This document shows positions 61,644-64,000 of a DNA stretch of 64,000 nucleotides, piece after piece. Below the pieces are notes generated by a model that saw only the letters and a program-made list of their open reading frames with translations, searched no databases and was not told where the DNA came from. Position 1 is the first letter of the stretch, and each line of letters opens with the position of its first letter. Position numbers and translations under genes: made by a program. The DNA is from Opitutaceae bacterium (lineage in GTDB: Bacteria > Verrucomicrobiota > Verrucomicrobiia > Opitutales > Opitutaceae), in assembly GCA_016711225.1 (NCBI GenBank), contig JADJTK010000010.1:1-64000 (forward strand). Reading direction: 5' to 3'.

Positions 61644-63740
61644 ATGAAGGAATACGCCCCGCACGAGATCCGGAATTTCGCCGTCGTCGGCCATGTCGGC
61701 GCCGGCAAGACCATGCTCTGCGAAGCCATGCTGGCCTGCAGCGGCGCCATCCCCAAGATCGGCAGTATCACACAGGGAACGACAGTCTCCGACTACCACG
61801 CCAGCGAGCGTGAGCACCAGATGTCGATGCATGTGACCTGCATGCACACCGAGTGGCTCGGCAAGAAGCTCAACCTGCTCGACTGTCCCGGCTATGCCGA
61901 CTTCGCCGGCGACGGGCTGAGCGCCCTGCGGGTGGGCGACTTTGCGCTGCTCGCGGTGCACGGGGCCCACGGCATCCAGGTGGGCACCGACCAGGCCTGG
62001 GACTTCGCCACCAAATACGGCCTGCCCAAGATGATCGTGGTCAACGCGCTCGACCGTGAGAATACCAGGTTCGACACCATCCTCGAGGAGGCCCGCGCGC
62101 ACTTCGGCCCCAAGGTCTTCCCGCTGAGCCTGCCGCTCAACGCCGGCCCCGGCTTTAATCGGCTCCTCGACGTCATGCGCAGCGAGGTCGTCACCTACGC
62201 CACCGACGGCTCGGGCAAGTTCACCGAGGAGGCCGCCAGCGGCCCGCTGGCCGAGCGGGTGCGCGCCCTCCACAAGCAGCTCATCGAGCTCATCGCCGAA
62301 AGCGACGACACCCTCATGACGAAGTTCTTCGACGAGGGCGGCACCCTCACCGAGGAGGAGTTGCGCGCGGGGGTGCACGGCGCCATCCAGTCTGGCACCT
62401 TGGTGCCCGTCTTCGCCGTCTCCGCCCAGACCGACATCGGCATCGCCCGGCTGCTGGACATCATCGCCAAGTACGGCTCCTCGCCGGTGGACCGCGCTCG
62501 CGTCCCGGCCCAGACCGCCTCCGGGGCCGAGACCGAGGTGCGGCTCGACCGCCCCGAACCCGTTGTCCATATTTTCAAGACACTGGCCGAGCCGCATGTC
62601 GGCGAGCTCTCCTTTTTCCGCGTCTACTCCGGGGGGGTCACCTCCAACATGGAGCTCTACAACGCCTCGCGTAAGGTCACCGAGAAGCTCGGACAGCTGC
62701 TGGTGGCCAACGGCAAGACGCGCACCCAGGTCACCCGGCTGGGGCCCGGGGACATCGGCTGCGTGCTCAAGCTCAAGGATACCCACACTGGCAACACCCT
62801 CTGCGCCCCCGGGCTCGCCCTGGAGTTGGCGAAGGTCGCCTACCCCAAGCCGAAGGTCCACGCCGCCATCCTCCTGCGCACCCGCGGCGAGGAGGACAAG
62901 CTGGCCGTGGGCCTCAACACCCTGCGCGAGGAGGACCCCACCTTCGCCCACCGCTACGATGGCGAGATCAAGCAGCACATCCTCTCCGGCCAGGGCGACA
63001 TGCACCTGCAGGTCATCGCCGAGCGCCTCAAGCGCCGCTTCAACGTGCTCGTCGACCTGGTCGAACCGCGTATCCCGTACCGGGAAACGATTCGCGGTCG
63101 CGCCGAGGCGAAGTACCGCCACAAGAAGCAGACCGGCGGCTCGGGCCAGTTCGCCGAGGTATGGATGCGCATCGAGCCGCTGCCGCGCGACACGGGCGTG
63201 GAGTTCACCGAGTGCCTGGTCGGGCAGAACGTGGACCGCGTCTTCGTGCCCTCGGTGGAGAAGGGGGTGAAGACCGCCTGCAACGAGGGCATCCTCGCCC
63301 ATTTCCACGTGACGGATGTGAAGATCGAGTTCTTCGACGGCAAGATGCACCCCGTGGACTCCAACGACGTGGCCTTCCAGGTGGCCGGCTACTGGGCGTT
63401 CAAGGAGGCCTTCGGCGCCGCGCGCCCCTGCCTCATCGAGCCCATCTGCACGGTCGAAGTGCAGGTGCCGGAGGAATACATCGGGGCGGTGATGGGCGAC
63501 ATTTCCGCGCGCCGCGGCAAGATCAGCGGAGTGGACGGCGACGGAGCATTCCAGATCGTGAAGGCGGTGATCCCGCAAAAGGAGCTGGCGAAGTATTCGG
63601 CCGTGCTGCGGGCGCTCACCGGCGGGCGGGCCAACCACACCGAGGCGTTCGCCTACTACCAGGAGCTGCCGGCCGAGTTTGAGAAGCCCGTGATCGAGGA
63701 GCGCAAGAAGCAGCACGCGGCCGAGCACAACGGGCACTGA
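61644..63740 (+). CDS. EF-G-like translational GTPase
   Basis: 698 residues from the ATG at 61644, preceded by AGAGGAG. The G1 loop is GHVGAGKT (16-23), the switch/G3 region is LLDCPGYADF, and G4 is NALD in place of NKxD. Domains II-V follow, with GQGDMHLQVIAERLKRRF and the C-terminal EEYIGAVMGDISARRGKISG. The G4 change and the divergent G1 place it among paralogous EF-G-like proteins (fusA2 type), not the main elongation factor. Role is therefore uncertain. Confidence 0.88.
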   Translation: MKEYAPHEIRNFAVVGHVGAGKTMLCEAMLACSGAIPKIGSITQGTTVSDYHASEREHQMSMHVTCMHTEWLGKKLNLLDCPGYADFAGDGLSALRVGDFALLAVHGAHGIQVGTDQAWDFATKYGLPKMIVVNALDRENTRFDTILEEARAHFGPKVFPLSLPLNAGPGFNRLLDVMRSEVVTYATDGSGKFTEEAASGPLAERVRALHKQLIELIAESDDTLMTKFFDEGGTLTEEELRAGVHGAIQSGTLVPVFAVSAQTDIGIARLLDIIAKYGSSPVDRARVPAQTASGAETEVRLDRPEPVVHIFKTLAEPHVGELSFFRVYSGGVTSNMELYNASRKVTEKLGQLLVANGKTRTQVTRLGPGDIGCVLKLKDTHTGNTLCAPGLALELAKVAYPKPKVHAAILLRTRGEEDKLAVGLNTLREEDPTFAHRYDGEIKQHILSGQGDMHLQVIAERLKRRFNVLVDLVEPRIPYRETIRGRAEAKYRHKKQTGGSGQFAEVWMRIEPLPRDTGVEFTECLVGQNVDRVFVPSVEKGVKTACNEGILAHFHVTDVKIEFFDGKMHPVDSNDVAFQVAGYWAFKEAFGAARPCLIEPICTVEVQVPEEYIGAVMGDISARRGKISGVDGDGAFQIVKAVIPQKELAKYSAVLRALTGGRANHTEAFAYYQELPAEFEKPVIEERKKQHAAEHNGH

Positions 63741-63854
63741 GTTCTGGGCCGAGCGTTGGGGGCGACCTCCGGGTGGCCCGAACCCAAACCGCGGCGGGGG
63801 CGAAGTTACGGCGCGGGCCGGGACTCGCCCCCTCCTCGTGTTAGGATCTACCTA

Positions 63855-64000
<146 letters not shown>

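Overview
The window is GC-rich bacterial DNA that looks like Verrucomicrobiota, most likely an Opitutaceae relative. This is inferred from protein types and genome style, not from a marker gene. The clues are large secreted proteins with Ca-binding DxDxDG N-termini, a PEP-CTERM protein, GH140 and sialate-esterase-type polysaccharide enzymes, and many families of intergenic inverted repeats. No rRNA, tRNA or CRISPR array was seen.

Layout. 1-9.3 kb: tandem array of secreted right-handed beta-helix proteins. One copy is gutted, and a PEP-CTERM gene lies between its N- and C-terminal remnants. 9.3-17.5 kb: M32 carboxypeptidase, TerB-like protein, a REP-associated transposase (RAYT) bracketed by its two-hairpin repeats, then a minus-strand group (YhbY, small membrane protein, giant GHMP kinase/UDPGP-type nucleotidyltransferase fusion, GalU-like enzyme). 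17.6-22.4 kb: envelope operon (PEGA protein, CsgG-like, COG3014-like lipoprotein, YcfL-like, LpoB-like). 22.6-26.2 kb: sialate O-acetylesterase and M42 peptidase.

26.4-35 kb is an accessory defence region. It holds a PIN-type toxin-antitoxin pair between long direct repeats, an ORF6N-domain protein, and a restriction-modification island. The island runs: XRE controller, C5 cytosine methyltransferase, a protein with two GHKL ATPase domains and a kinase-like H-box, a receiver-domain protein, a PD-(D/E)XK-like protein and Vsr. The ATPase and receiver genes carry four frameshifts. Each is a one-base loss in a homopolymer, so sequencing error or very recent decay is likely. 35-43.7 kb: DUF2785, DUF2167, MarC, a decayed IS630-like transposase, nucleoside hydrolase, two DUF3239-like proteins.

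43.9-49.3 kb is the most notable system: a complete retron. A helical-repeat protein gene and a SWIM zinc-finger gene overlap by 4 bases, followed by a non-coding RNA with a 12-bp a1/a2 repeat and a perfect 27-bp msd-like stem, then a reverse transcriptase with YADD, NATPH and VTG motifs. 49.3-56.7 kb: carbohydrate-related genes (DUF3239-like, GH140, broken nucleoside hydrolase, AraC regulator, GNAT, esterase, SGNH hydrolase). 57-64 kb: housekeeping (argF, pseudopilin, argG, HDOD protein, EF-G-like GTPase, and the SEC-C tail of probable SecA).
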